A DNA stretch of 64,000 nt from Akkermansia sp. (lineage in GTDB: Bacteria; Verrucomicrobiota; Verrucomicrobiia; Verrucomicrobiales; Akkermansiaceae): NCBI GenBank assembly GCA_017546445.1, contig JAFYWX010000043.1, positions 1 through 64,000 on the forward strand. The letters are read 5' to 3'. Each line of letters starts with the position of its first letter. The stretch's first letter is position 1. A program made the translations under genes and the position numbers. This document shows, in pieces, positions 30,363 to 40,339 of this stretch. The notes under the pieces are model-generated. The model saw only the letters and a list, made by a program, of their open reading frames with translations, had not been told where the DNA came from and searched no databases.

Positions 30363-31727
30363 ATGAAGCACATCGAATTCACCGCCACGAACGGCTCTTT
30401 CGATATCAACGATTTCATCAATCGTTGTGATGCCGCCACCATGGGCGAAGAACTTCCCCCTGCTCCGGCTCCCAAGCCGGAGGCAGAGGAGATGATGCCG
30501 CCCTGCTCCGTTCCGGTGGCTGATGGCACAGACCCCATCATCTACTCCCCGCTGGAAGAGGTCATTGCTGACCTGCGCATGGGCAAACTCATCCTGATGA
30601 CGGATGATCCCCACCGTGAGAATGAAGCCGACCTCGTCTGCGCCGGGCAGTTTGCCACACCGCAGAACATCAACTTCATGGCCATTCATGCCCGCGGTCT
30701 CATCTGCGTGCCCATGGCTCCGGAACGTGTGGATGGTCTGGGCCTGCCCATGCAAGCCCAGCACAACACGGAAAAGCACCACACAGCCTTTACCGTGAGC
30801 GTGGATGCCAAGGAAGGCACCACCACCGGCATCAGCGCTTTCGAACGGTCCATCACCACCATGAAGCTGGCCGACCCCAAGGCCAGCCTGGATGACTTTG
30901 TGCAGCCCGGCCACTGCTTCCCGCTGCGTGCTGTAGAGGGTGGTGTCATCCGCCGCGCCGGCCATACGGAGGGTACTGTGGACATGATGCGCATTGCCGG
31001 ACTGGAGCCCGTGGGCGTATGCTGTGAAATCATGAAGGAAGACGGCACCATGGCCCGCCTTGGCGAGCTGGGCTCCTTCCAGAAGAAGTTTGGTCTGAAG
31101 GCCTGCTCCCTGGCTCAGATTATTGAGCACCGCCAGCACACGGAAAAACTGGTGGAGCGTGAGGAAAAGGTTAAGCTGCCCACCGATTTCGGTGATTTCG
31201 ATTGCTATTCCTATCATTCCAAGGTAGACGGCAAGACGCACCTTGCCCTGGTGCGCGGTGAAATCAGCCCGGATAAGCCGGTGCTCTGCCGCGTGCACAG
31301 CGAGTGCCTTACCGGCGATGTTTTTGCCAGCCGCCGCTGCGACTGCGGCAGCCAGCTGCACGCCGCCATGCGCCAGATTGCCCAGGAGGGCGGCATCCTT
31401 CTCTACCTGCGCCAGGAGGGCCGCGGCATTGGCCTTGCTGCCAAGCTGCACGCCTACAAGCTGCAGGAACAAGGCTACGACACGGTAGATGCCAACATCA
31501 AGCTTGGCTTTGCCCCCGACCTGCGCGACTACGGAGTGGGTGCCCAGATTCTGCGCGACCTCGGGGTGCGCCACCTGCGCCTGCTCACCAACAATCCGCT
31601 CAAGATTCAGGGCCTCTCCGGCCACGGGCTGGATGTGGTGGAGCATGTGGCCATCTCCATTCCCGCGCACGAGGATAACCAGCATTACCTCGATACCAAG
31701 CGCGACCGAATGGGACACCTTATCTGA
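30363..31727 (+). CDS. ribBA: Riboflavin biosynthesis protein RibBA
   Basis: This is a fusion of 3,4-dihydroxy-2-butanone-4-phosphate synthase and GTP cyclohydrolase II, the two entry enzymes of riboflavin synthesis. The RibB half has DDPHRENEADL (usual DDExRENEGDL), the conserved HARGLIC and HTEGTVDMMRIAG. The RibA half has the zinc site CLTGDVFASRRCDCG and LRQEGRGIGL. An N-terminal extension of ~58 residues rich in Ala, Pro and Glu is not part of either domain. It follows glnS by 9 bp and has a terminator after it. Confidence 0.96.
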   Translation: MKHIEFTATNGSFDINDFINRCDAATMGEELPPAPAPKPEAEEMMPPCSVPVADGTDPIIYSPLEEVIADLRMGKLILMTDDPHRENEADLVCAGQFATPQNINFMAIHARGLICVPMAPERVDGLGLPMQAQHNTEKHHTAFTVSVDAKEGTTTGISAFERSITTMKLADPKASLDDFVQPGHCFPLRAVEGGVIRRAGHTEGTVDMMRIAGLEPVGVCCEIMKEDGTMARLGELGSFQKKFGLKACSLAQIIEHRQHTEKLVEREEKVKLPTDFGDFDCYSYHSKVDGKTHLALVRGEISPDKPVLCRVHSECLTGDVFASRRCDCGSQLHAAMRQIAQEGGILLYLRQEGRGIGLAAKLHAYKLQEQGYDTVDANIKLGFAPDLRDYGVGAQILRDLGVRHLRLLTNNPLKIQGLSGHGLDVVEHVAISIPAHEDNQHYLDTKRDRMGHLI

Positions 31728-31742
31728 TTCTCAAATTTCAGA

Positions 31743-31771
31743 CTGGCGCGGGCATCCGCGCCAGTTTTTTT
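31743..31771 (+). terminator. Terminator of ribBA
   Basis: ctggcgcgg/ccgcgccag with a 4-nt loop is followed by seven T. Confidence 0.9.
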
Positions 31772-31821
31772 CGCTTGCGCCCGGGGGGCGAATCTGGTAC
31801 CCTCTTGCCGCTCCCCCGACT

Positions 31822-33825
31822 ATGGCAGAAAAATTCGACATCAACAGCCTCAATGCCGCCCAGAAACAGGCGGTGCAGACCCTGAATGGCCCGGTGCTCA
31901 TCCTGGCCGGTGCCGGTACCGGCAAAACCCGCACCGTTACCTGCCGTATTGCCAACATGATTGAGAAGGGAGTGAATCCGCGCGGTATTCTTGCCCTCAC
32001 CTTCACCAACAAGGCCGCCAACGAAATGGCCGACCGCGTGGCCGGGCTTGTGGACCGCAAATCTGCACGCGCCATGACGGTGTGTACTTTCCACTCGCTC
32101 TGCGTGCGTATCCTGCGCCAGGATATCGGCAAGCTGGGCTACAAGGAGAACTTCTCCATTTACACCGGCAGCGACCAGAGCGGCCTGCTCAAGCGCCTCA
32201 TCATGGAATACGGCGCCCGACGCGAAAAGCTGGAGCCCGCCCAGGTGCTGGCCGAAATGTCGCGCGTGCGCAACAACGGGCTGGATGTGGATAACATCGA
32301 GGACACCCTCATCGCCGCCGTGGCCAAGGCCTACATGCGCGAGCTGAAGGCCCAGAATGCGGTGGACTTCGATGACCTGCTCATCCTCACAGAGCGTCTG
32401 TTGCGCTGTTATCCCACTATTCATGAAAAATGGAACAAGCGTTTCACCTACATCACCGTGGACGAGTTCCAGGACACCAACTCCCTGCAGATGAGCCTGC
32501 TGCGCCAGCTGGTGGGCCCGGAGCATAATGTGTGCGTGGTGGGCGATGATGACCAATCCATCTACGGATGGCGAGGGGCCCAGATTTCCAACATTCTGGA
32601 TTTCGAAAGTTTCTTCCCGAACCCGACCGTCATCAAGCTGGAGGAAAACTATCGCTGCACGCGCCAGGTGCTGGATTGCGCCAACGCGCTCATCAAGCAC
32701 AACGCCGGACGCCGCGACAAGACCCTGCGCACCAACAAGGACGGCGAATTCCCCGTGCGTCTCATGGCTATGCCCGGCTCCCAGGAGGAAGCCGAGTTCA
32801 TCGCAGATGAGATTGAGCAGTTCCGCGCCCGCCAGAGTCTGCCGTGGGAGGCCTTTGCCATCCTTTTCCGCGCCAATGCGCAGAGTCGCGCACTGGAAAT
32901 GGCCCTGCGCGAGCGCCATATCCCCTACCGCATGGTGGGCAGCAAGAGCTTCTTCGACCGCCGAGAGGTGAAGGACCTCATCAGCTATCTGCAGATGATG
33001 GATAACCCGGATGCCGACCTGCACCTGCTGCGTGTGCTCAACACCCCGCCGCGTGGCATCTCTGCCACCACCGCATCCTTTGCCATTGATTGGAGCCGCG
33101 ACAACAAGAAGAGCATCTGGGCCACGCTGGTGGATTTATCATTCCTCACCGAATGCTCCACCCGCTCCCAGAACAGCATCGAGGCCTTCACCGAGCTGGT
33201 GACCCGCTACGGCACCGAGTTTGCCGCCAGCGAACGCCCCTTCGTCGATATCCTGCAGGATTTCCTGAACGAAACGGGCTACGAGGAATACATCGCCAAG
33301 AACTGCAAGACGGAGGAGGAGAGGATGCGCCGCCAGTCCGCCATTGACGACATCAAGGTAGCACTGCGCCAATTCTGGCTGCCCGGCCACAAGCTCACGG
33401 ATTTCCTGTCCGGCATCTGTCTGGACGACAGCCGCGAGGAGGACGACATCGAAAGCAAGAGCGGTGTGTGCCTCATCACCATGCACGCCGCCAAGGGGCT
33501 GGAATTCCCGCAGGTATACATCGTGGGCGTGGAGGAAGGCCTGCTTCCGCACACCCGCTCGGTGGATGAAGGCAGCATGGACGAGGAACGCCGACTCTTC
33601 TATGTGGGTATCACTCGCGCCCGTGAACGACTCACCATGACCTACTGCGCCAAGCGCAGCCGCTACGGCCAGGAGGAACGCTGCCAGCCCTCCAGCTTCA
33701 TTCATGAAATCCCGAAGCACATGTACGAGTTTGTGGACTACGACAAACTCATGAAATCCCCTGTCTCAGAGGATGAATGCGCCGATTTCTTCGCCTCCAT
33801 GCGCGATTTGCTGTCCGAGGATTAA
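31822..33825 (+). CDS. UvrD/PcrA-type DNA helicase
   Basis: This is a superfamily 1A 3'-5' helicase for repair and replication restart. The motifs are in order: Q-motif LNAAQKQAVQ, Walker A AGAGTGKT, Ia LTFTNKAA, II VDEFQDTN, III DDDQSIYGWRGA, IV EENYRCT, V LITMHAAKGLEFPQV, VI VGITRARERL. The length of 667 is a little short for UvrD/PcrA, and the C-terminal Tudor-like tail is absent, so it may be closer to Rep. It ends 4 bp from the convergent GH84 gene. Confidence 0.95.
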   Translation: MAEKFDINSLNAAQKQAVQTLNGPVLILAGAGTGKTRTVTCRIANMIEKGVNPRGILALTFTNKAANEMADRVAGLVDRKSARAMTVCTFHSLCVRILRQDIGKLGYKENFSIYTGSDQSGLLKRLIMEYGARREKLEPAQVLAEMSRVRNNGLDVDNIEDTLIAAVAKAYMRELKAQNAVDFDDLLILTERLLRCYPTIHEKWNKRFTYITVDEFQDTNSLQMSLLRQLVGPEHNVCVVGDDDQSIYGWRGAQISNILDFESFFPNPTVIKLEENYRCTRQVLDCANALIKHNAGRRDKTLRTNKDGEFPVRLMAMPGSQEEAEFIADEIEQFRARQSLPWEAFAILFRANAQSRALEMALRERHIPYRMVGSKSFFDRREVKDLISYLQMMDNPDADLHLLRVLNTPPRGISATTASFAIDWSRDNKKSIWATLVDLSFLTECSTRSQNSIEAFTELVTRYGTEFAASERPFVDILQDFLNETGYEEYIAKNCKTEEERMRRQSAIDDIKVALRQFWLPGHKLTDFLSGICLDDSREEDDIESKSGVCLITMHAAKGLEFPQVYIVGVEEGLLPHTRSVDEGSMDEERRLFYVGITRARERLTMTYCAKRSRYGQEERCQPSSFIHEIPKHMYEFVDYDKLMKSPVSEDECADFFASMRDLLSED

Positions 33826-33829
33826 CGCT

Positions 33830-36310
33830 TCAGCGGAAGATAATCTCATTCAGTCGGGCACCTGACTCCTTTTTAACGGAGATTTCGATGGTGCGGGTTC
33901 CCTTGGGAATGCTGTGATACAGCACGCCTCCGGAGCGTTTTTCAGTCTGGCCCGGGGTAATCTCAGCCTCGGCGCTGCCGACCAGAATCACCTGTCTGGT
34001 TGAGGTGGAGGGAACACCCATCTTGAAGCGGATGGTGCTGTGACTGCAATCCACAGAGGTGGAAAGGTCGGCATCGGTCAACCAGCGGGCATCCAGCCAT
34101 TCGCCCGGGGGCGGCAGCAGCAGCTTGAAATCCTTTATCTTAATCTGCTGGGCTGTGCGGGAGGTGTTTGTCAGCACAAGCTTGCGCACACCATCTTTCA
34201 ACACGTTGCCGCTGAGATGCAGAGCGGAGCCTCGCTGTTCTGCCTTCGGCTGGCTCTTGCGTCCATTGGTAGCATGCAGCTCTACCCGCCCCCATGTATT
34301 GATGCCCTGGTTCTCCAGATCAATAATGGCCTCGTGAGCAGGTACGCCGGCGGGAATGTTCAGCTCAATGCCCGCACCGCCGGGCAGCTGGTGAAACTCC
34401 ATGATACGGTTGATGCCGATTTCTCTCTCCGTATCATTCACGGTAAGCCTTACTCCACGGATTCCGCTGGTGGCTGTAGGAATGACGGATGCTGCCTTAC
34501 CGGACTTACCCTTGGCGACAGTCTTGTACAGCACTTTGTTCTGGTACTGAAGCACAGTCTCGATAAGCGGCATGAGGTGTTCTGTCCCCACAGTTACGCC
34601 CTGAACCGTGGTCACACCGCTGCCATTCCACTGGGGGCGCGTGGTCTTCTTCATTTCGGCCAGCGCATTGGTGGCCTTCAGAAAGGCGAGCAGCGGCTTC
34701 TTTTCCTTGGTGGAACAGGAATCCAGCAGCCGGTCACCCGCATCGCCCAGCATCTCAAACTGCTTGAACCAGGGCTGAATTTCCTTTGCCAGAGCTTCAG
34801 CAGAGCCCTCGGCCTTGCGCAGCGTCTTGCCGGCCTTGCGAATGGACTTGAACACTTTGCGTATGGCTTGCAGAGACTCCTCCGAAGCTCCCCCCTGCGA
34901 TATCTGCTGGCGCAGAGCCTTGAGCTGGGGCGCAAGTGCGGCAGATTCCTCTCGGTAATATTCATGCACGTTGGGCAGCAAATTGCTGTTGTGGTCGCAG
35001 AAAAGCTGCATCTCCGCCTTATATTCGGGATAAAGCCGGGCGATACCGGCTTTCCACGTATCCTGAGAATCAAATCCGGAGATATTCCAGGTGTAATCCG
35101 CCACGCCGAACAGCCCCACCTTGCTGGCCTCAGCATGCTCCATGGGATTCGCCACAAATCCGCTCATCTGCTTCTTCATTTCCTCCTCAGTGCCGAGTCC
35201 ATAGGTACGGCCCATGGAAAGGCGGTCGCGGCGGAAATCATTGCAGGGCCAGTTCCACCAGATGAAGGTGGGAGATTTAAGGAAGCGGTTCACCCATTTC
35301 TGCCCCTCCAGCTTGATATCGTGCACCACGGTATTACCCGTCCACATCATGAAGATATCCTTCGGCAGGCCATTGCCCATCTCTGTGAGGAACCCTTCAT
35401 TGGTCCAGCCGCGATTGTATCCTGTGGGGCACATGATAAGCTCCTGGTTGGCATCCGGATGTTTGCGGATGAAGTTCTGCTGAATGTAGTTGCAGAGCTG
35501 CACCTGACGCGAAGCCTTGCCGATTTCGCCGTTTGAATCATCCACAAACACGCCGAAATCGCGAATACCGAGCTCATAGAGCTGCTGCAGCTTGGCACAG
35601 AGCTTGTCCATGTGCGGCTTACCATCCTGGTTACTCCAGTCGATGGTGTTAGCGGGGTGAATGGCCCAGAAGAATTTGACATGGTTCCTGCGCGCGTGAG
35701 CTACCACTTTTTTCAACGCTGCAGCCTTATCGGCGGGATACAGTTCATAGCATCCGGCACCGTGGTGGTAGGGGTCATCCTTGGGAGCGTAGATGTAGGT
35801 GTTCAGCTTGTTGCGTCCATAGAAATCCAGCTGAGCCAGACGGGCTTCTGTACTCCAGGGTATGCCGTAGTATCCCTCCACCACGCCGCGGTAAGGAATA
35901 TCCGGCCAGTCAATAATAGTCCCCGTGGGCAATTTCCCTTTTTTTACAATCTCCTCCAGGGAGTCGCCCTGGTATGGTTCCTTATGTGCCGAACGAACGT
36001 GATTTTCACCCCGCAGCAGCTGACTGATGGTTTGTCTGGCATAGAAAAGCCCCGTCTCGTCATTGGCGTAAATCGTCAATTTGCCTGCGGCAATGGAAAT
36101 GGCGTACCCCTCATCGACCTTGGGAAGCTTGTCCCAGATTCCGCCGCGGGAGTTCTTACCCCTCTTACGAACAGAGACCTCCTTGACGGTTGTATACTTG
36201 CCGCTGAGTTCCACCCGCTGCGGGCGCGGATAAACCGGAGATTCCGCGGCTGTTCCCAGAGAAGAACAACAGAGAGCCAGCGTCAGCGTAAGTAGAAAAC
36301 CCTTCATCAT
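33830..36310 (-). CDS. GH84 beta-N-acetylglucosaminidase
   Basis: A secreted glycosidase (826 residues, signal peptide MMKGFLLTLTLALCCSSLGTAA). Domain order: GH20b-like N-terminal domain (25-130), the GH84 barrel starting at RGVVEGYYGIPWS, the catalytic Asp pair in GVFVDDSNGE, then FMMWTGNTVV and WWNWPCND, and helical plus beta-sandwich C-terminal parts. Members remove terminal beta-GlcNAc from mucins or O-GlcNAc proteins by substrate-assisted catalysis. A -10 box TAGAAT lies about 40 nt upstream. It fits a mucin-feeding lifestyle together with GH29. Confidence 0.93.
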   Translation of the reverse strand: MMKGFLLTLTLALCCSSLGTAAESPVYPRPQRVELSGKYTTVKEVSVRKRGKNSRGGIWDKLPKVDEGYAISIAAGKLTIYANDETGLFYARQTISQLLRGENHVRSAHKEPYQGDSLEEIVKKGKLPTGTIIDWPDIPYRGVVEGYYGIPWSTEARLAQLDFYGRNKLNTYIYAPKDDPYHHGAGCYELYPADKAAALKKVVAHARRNHVKFFWAIHPANTIDWSNQDGKPHMDKLCAKLQQLYELGIRDFGVFVDDSNGEIGKASRQVQLCNYIQQNFIRKHPDANQELIMCPTGYNRGWTNEGFLTEMGNGLPKDIFMMWTGNTVVHDIKLEGQKWVNRFLKSPTFIWWNWPCNDFRRDRLSMGRTYGLGTEEEMKKQMSGFVANPMEHAEASKVGLFGVADYTWNISGFDSQDTWKAGIARLYPEYKAEMQLFCDHNSNLLPNVHEYYREESAALAPQLKALRQQISQGGASEESLQAIRKVFKSIRKAGKTLRKAEGSAEALAKEIQPWFKQFEMLGDAGDRLLDSCSTKEKKPLLAFLKATNALAEMKKTTRPQWNGSGVTTVQGVTVGTEHLMPLIETVLQYQNKVLYKTVAKGKSGKAASVIPTATSGIRGVRLTVNDTEREIGINRIMEFHQLPGGAGIELNIPAGVPAHEAIIDLENQGINTWGRVELHATNGRKSQPKAEQRGSALHLSGNVLKDGVRKLVLTNTSRTAQQIKIKDFKLLLPPPGEWLDARWLTDADLSTSVDCSHSTIRFKMGVPSTSTRQVILVGSAEAEITPGQTEKRSGGVLYHSIPKGTRTIEISVKKESGARLNEIIFR

Positions 36311-36384
36311 GGCAGAGTGAGAAAAATAACAGGAACGACGGCCATTCTACCACATTGAAGCATAAAACCAAGAACAAACTAAAT

Positions 36385-36672
36385 TCAGTGATTATACAGG
36401 TAGACAAAAAGTCGAGTAAAACCATGAATGGCAAGATAAATGATGACACACCAGAAGAGTAATTCAGAAACGGTGTGAACAGGTATAGGATGCAACGCCC
36501 ACATAAGGGCCGGAATCCGCCAGTAGGTAAGAGACACCGGCAGCAGAGCCAGCAACGTGTACAGCACAATTCTCCGTGGCATTGTCGCCACACCGGCGGC
36601 AACAGAGAAAACAAGCAGGCTCCCCCATATCACCAAAAGGAACAGAAAAAGAAGCAAGCCGAAAATAATCAT
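36385..36672 (-). CDS. Small membrane protein, unknown
   Basis: The 95 residues hold three or four hydrophobic helices (IIFGLLLFLFLLVIWGSLLV first) and a short basic loop (MPRR). A plausible promoter on the minus strand (TTTACA, 17 bp, CATCAT) ends 6 nt before the ATG, the same layout as the leaderless genes here. No family recognised. Confidence 0.55.
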   Translation of the reverse strand: MIIFGLLLFLFLLVIWGSLLVFSVAAGVATMPRRIVLYTLLALLPVSLTYWRIPALMWALHPIPVHTVSELLFWCVIIYLAIHGFTRLFVYLYNH

Positions 36673-36761
36673 GCGAGCATGATGCCTGCAAGTGCTGGGA
36701 ATGTAAAGGAAAAAGACGCCGGGCTCCTTGCAGGGCTCCTTGCAATTTTGCGAATTGTTGG

Positions 36762-36792
36762 CTTGAAGTGTTGCACGGGTCTATGCTAAAAT
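36762..36792 (+). promoter_or_regulatory. Promoter of the dsbD-like gene
   Basis: TTGAAG, about 18 bp and TGCTAAAAT (extended -10) end 6 nt before the ATG. Confidence 0.6.
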
Positions 36793-36798
36793 CTCTGC

Positions 36799-38961
36799 AT
36801 GAACCTCATTCGCAGCATAATCGTACCGCTTGCGCTGGTTTGTGGCCAGGCCATGGCCCAATTTGACGGCATGATGGGATTTGACGCTCCTTCCACTATG
36901 AGCGTAACCTCTGCCGCCAGCGTGCAGAGCTACCAGCCCGGCAAGCCGTTCTACGTGGCGCTCAAGGGCGACATTACCGCCCCGTGGCATGCTTACTGGC
37001 AGAACCCCGGCACCGTGGGTGAAGCCATGAGCGCCGAGATTTCCGCCCCGGAAGGATTCACGGTCAAGGGTCCGTTCTGGCAGGTGCCGCATAAGCACGA
37101 GGGGGGGCTGGGTGTGGCCTACACCTATGAGAAGCCAGTGATTGTGTGGGAAATCACCCCCGCAGCAGATGCCCCGGCCAACGCCACGTTCACCCTCTCC
37201 GCTACGGCTCAGACCTGCTCCGACGAAGGCTGCAACGCCCCCGAAACGCAAACCACTACGCTGGAACTGACCTCAGGTGATGCCTCCGCTAATCCCGCCT
37301 GGGCAGATGAGCAGAAACTCACCATCGGGCCCGGCGATACGGCCACCACGGCAACGGCCAGCCAGCAGGGCAACACGGTCAGCCTCAGCTTCACTGCCGA
37401 TGCCGGTCTGGAATCCGCCTACTTCTTCTCTGCAGACAACAGCATCTCCCCCACGGCTGAGCAGAAGCTCACCACCAATGCAGATGGCAGCTACACGCTG
37501 GTGCTCACCCGCAATGACAACAGCGACACGATGTATCCCGTGAAGGATGAAGCCACGGTCGGCAAACCGCTGGCTGCACTGGAGGGCGTACTGGTCTACG
37601 GCGATAAGCACTGCTCCGTCAACATTGAAATGGGTGCAGCTGCTCCGGCAGCCAAGGAATCTGCAGGTGTGCCCGAGGGTCTGGCTGCACTCTGCCTCTC
37701 CCTCTTCGTCGGTGGTCTTATCCTCAACCTGATGCCCTGCGTATTCCCGGTAATCGGCCTGAAGGTGATGAGCTTTGTGCAGATGGGTGGCGGCAGCCGC
37801 CGCAAGGTATTCACCCACTCCATGATTTTCGTGCTGGGCGTGCTGGTTTCCTTCTGGATTATTTCCGGGCTCATGATTGTGTTCTCCAACCTGGGCGCGC
37901 TGGCCGAAGTGCCGTGGACCCAGTGGCTGAGCACCCTGTGGAACGATGCCGGTTCCTCCACCCGCAGCTGGGCTGAATGGATGCAGAATCCGTGGATTGT
38001 CTATGCCATCCTTCTTCTGCTGCTTGTGCTGGGGCTCAGCATGTACGGCGTATTCGAAATCGGCGCCGGTATCACCGGTGCTGGTCAGGGCGTGCAGAAC
38101 AAGGAAGGCCTGCTCGGTTCCTTCTTCCAGGGCTTCTTCGTGACCATCGTGGCCACCCCCTGCAGCGCTCCCTTCCTGGGTGCCGCCATGCCTGCAGCCA
38201 TGGCCCTGCCCGGCGTGTGGATGACGCTGGCCCTCACCTTCATGGCCCTGGGCCTTTCCTTCCCCTACATCGTGCTGGGCATGTTCCCTGCGCTGGTGCG
38301 CCTGCTGCCGCAGCCGGGTGAGTGGATGGAATCCCTGAAGCAGGGGCTTTCCTTCCTGCTCTTCGCCGCCGCCGCCTGGATGCTCTATGTGTACCTGGCC
38401 TTCTGGCCGGCCAGTGAGAGCACTGACACTATGTGGGTGAACATGTCTCTGGTCGTATTCTGCGCAGCCTTCTGGGTATACGGTCGCTGGAGCCTGCCGT
38501 TCCGTCCGCTCAGCACCCGCATCATCGGCTTTGTGGTAGCCCTGCTCCTGGCCGCCGCAGGTTTCTGGGGTGCTCGCCCCTACGCACCGGCAGAGAATAA
38601 GCTGGAGTGGGAGGAATGGAGCCCCGCCGCCATGCAGGAAGCTCTGGAGAACGATACCCCTGTGTATGTGGACTTCACCGCCAAATGGTGCGCCACCTGC
38701 CAGGCCAACAAGAAAGTAGCCTACACCGAGGAAGTGTATGCGGCCATGAGCGAGGCCGGCGTGGTACTCATGCGAGCCGACAAGACAGCCCCCAATCCTG
38801 AGATTGACGCCGAGATGCGCAAGCTGAACCGTAGCTCCGTGCCCGTGAATGCCCTCTATGTGCCCGGTAAGGAGCCCGTAGTGACCAGCGAGCTGCTGAC
38901 CCCGGATTACATGCTCGACTTCCTCAAGGCAAACCTTCCCGCCGAGCAGGAGACAGAGTAA
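36799..38961 (+). CDS. DsbD/ScsB-type thiol:disulfide interchange protein
   Basis: The protein carries electrons from cytoplasmic thioredoxin across the inner membrane. A signal peptide is followed by an N-terminal immunoglobulin-like domain with a Cys pair (TCSDEGCNAP), then about eight membrane helices with the paired Cys in NLMPCVFPVIGLKV and VATPCSAPFLG, and a C-terminal thioredoxin-like domain with TAKWCATCQ. All three redox modules needed for the relay are present. The length of 720 fits the ScsB-like branch. Substrates could be DsbC/DsbG-type or cytochrome c maturation proteins. Confidence 0.92.
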   Translation: MNLIRSIIVPLALVCGQAMAQFDGMMGFDAPSTMSVTSAASVQSYQPGKPFYVALKGDITAPWHAYWQNPGTVGEAMSAEISAPEGFTVKGPFWQVPHKHEGGLGVAYTYEKPVIVWEITPAADAPANATFTLSATAQTCSDEGCNAPETQTTTLELTSGDASANPAWADEQKLTIGPGDTATTATASQQGNTVSLSFTADAGLESAYFFSADNSISPTAEQKLTTNADGSYTLVLTRNDNSDTMYPVKDEATVGKPLAALEGVLVYGDKHCSVNIEMGAAAPAAKESAGVPEGLAALCLSLFVGGLILNLMPCVFPVIGLKVMSFVQMGGGSRRKVFTHSMIFVLGVLVSFWIISGLMIVFSNLGALAEVPWTQWLSTLWNDAGSSTRSWAEWMQNPWIVYAILLLLLVLGLSMYGVFEIGAGITGAGQGVQNKEGLLGSFFQGFFVTIVATPCSAPFLGAAMPAAMALPGVWMTLALTFMALGLSFPYIVLGMFPALVRLLPQPGEWMESLKQGLSFLLFAAAAWMLYVYLAFWPASESTDTMWVNMSLVVFCAAFWVYGRWSLPFRPLSTRIIGFVVALLLAAAGFWGARPYAPAENKLEWEEWSPAAMQEALENDTPVYVDFTAKWCATCQANKKVAYTEEVYAAMSEAGVVLMRADKTAPNPEIDAEMRKLNRSSVPVNALYVPGKEPVVTSELLTPDYMLDFLKANLPAEQETE

Positions 38962-38987
38962 AGCCTCCCGTTCAACTTCGCAGATTC

Positions 38988-39022
38988 ATCGCGCTTCCCA
39001 CAAAACGGAGGCGCGATTTTTT
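38988..39022 (+). terminator. Terminator of the dsbD-like gene
   Basis: The stem atcgcgc/gcgcgat with a 16-nt loop runs into a T stretch. Confidence 0.6.
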
Positions 39023-39065
39023 CACCCACTCGTACACGCCGCGCTTGCCATATATGAGCCAAAGG

Positions 39066-39265
39066 ATATTCCGCCAAATGGGAGTTTGGCGGGCGGCTGT
39101 TTTTATCGGAGCAAGGGACTTTAGTCCCTCATCGCTTGAGTTTTCGGGACTGAAGTCCCGTGCTCCGAAAGATTTGAGCCCCCGCCAAATCGCCATTTGC
39201 CGATTTGTGGGGCTGATTATTCAGAACCACAGTTGATAAATCAGGCGATTGCAACATGCCTGGGA
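39066..39265. repeat. Modular repeat element, core type A, partly eroded
   Basis: The flank cgccaaatgggagtttggcg, the core at 39,108-39,166 (identical to that at 5.5 kb) and the flank cccgccaaatcgccat are preserved. The terminal repeats are not clear; near the right end only gttgataaatcaggcgattg and gcctgggac recall the 5.5-kb copy. The rest of the gap to 39,299 shows nothing else. Confidence 0.7.
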
Positions 39266-39299
39266 CCGCACACTCCTCGCTTGCATACATGCTTTTTGT

Positions 39300-39328
39300 T
39301 TGCAAAAAGGCGGGTGGCAGAGTAGAAT
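39300..39328 (+). promoter_or_regulatory. Promoter of the parvulin gene
   Basis: TTGCAA, 17 bp and TAGAAT end 6 nt before the GTG start, so the mRNA should begin at the start codon. Confidence 0.7.
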
Positions 39329-39334
39329 AGGCGC

Positions 39335-40339
39335 GTGAAGTGGACGTCTGCTAAAATCTATGTTCTGAAAGCGGCCATCATTGGTACGACTCTGGGGTAC
39401 ATGTGCCTCGACCTCTGGTTGCTGCATGGGCCGATGTACGGATTTCTGCACAAGGACAAGCAGGCCGCAGAGGCTGCCGTGGTGGTATACGGCGAGCGCA
39501 TCTCGCATGCGCAGCTGGCCCGCCACAAGGCAGAACAGGAAGCCATTTCCGGGCGCGAAAAGACCAACACCAGCATGGCCATGGACATGGTGCGCAGCTC
39601 CCTGCTCCGCATGCGCACCCGCTACAATGACAACCAGCTGAAGCACGACCGCTCCGCTGCAGAGCGAGAGGTTGCCGGTCTGGCCTCCCGCGCAGGCAGC
39701 CCGGAGGAGTTTGACCAGCAGCTGGCCACGCAGGGCTACACCCGCCGCCAGTTCACGGATAAGCTGGAGGCCCGCCAGCTGCAGCTTGCCCTGCTGGATC
39801 GCAATCTGGAGCCACACACACAGGTGGATAATGCCGCCATCATGGCCCACTACAAGCTGCTCAAGGATGAAATGACCATCCCTGCCAGCCGCCCGGTGAA
39901 GCATATCTTTATCGCTTCACTCAACCGCAACGAGGATGACGCCCGCCGCACCGCAGAGCTGGCCATATCCCGGCTGGAAGCCGGCGAAGGCTTTGCCGAC
40001 CTGGCCGCCGAGGTGAGCGAGGACACCGCCACCGCCAAGCGCGGAGGCAATCTGGGCACGGTGTATGATGATGCCCACCTGCCGCTGCCGGAGCTGAATC
40101 TTTTTGGCGACAACGCCCTGCCCGCCGGCACTCCCACGCTAGCCAAGAGCAAGTGGGGATGGCATGTCATCCTGGCCGGGCCCATCACGCCCGCCTACAC
40201 CCCCTCACTGGATGACTGCCGCGAAACCCTGCGCACCGCCATCATCAGCGCCCAGCGCGAGCTGGGGGTAAATACCTTCTTCGACACGCTTATCAAGGAA
40301 GCGCACCGCAAGCAACACATCAAGATTCATGTCAAGTAA
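39335..40339 (+). CDS. Membrane-anchored parvulin-type peptidyl-prolyl isomerase
   Basis: The protein has 334 residues, a GTG start and an N-terminal membrane segment (VLKAAIIGTTLGYMCLDLWL). A SurA/PrsA-like helical N domain (about 45-180) precedes a PpiC domain (about 185-285) with the usual blocks RPVKHIFIAS, FADLAAEVSED and KRGGNLGTV, and WGWHVILAG at the end. It should help fold exported proteins. It overlaps aroA by 11 bp. Confidence 0.88.
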   Translation: MKWTSAKIYVLKAAIIGTTLGYMCLDLWLLHGPMYGFLHKDKQAAEAAVVVYGERISHAQLARHKAEQEAISGREKTNTSMAMDMVRSSLLRMRTRYNDNQLKHDRSAAEREVAGLASRAGSPEEFDQQLATQGYTRRQFTDKLEARQLQLALLDRNLEPHTQVDNAAIMAHYKLLKDEMTIPASRPVKHIFIASLNRNEDDARRTAELAISRLEAGEGFADLAAEVSEDTATAKRGGNLGTVYDDAHLPLPELNLFGDNALPAGTPTLAKSKWGWHVILAGPITPAYTPSLDDCRETLRTAIISAQRELGVNTFFDTLIKEAHRKQHIKIHVK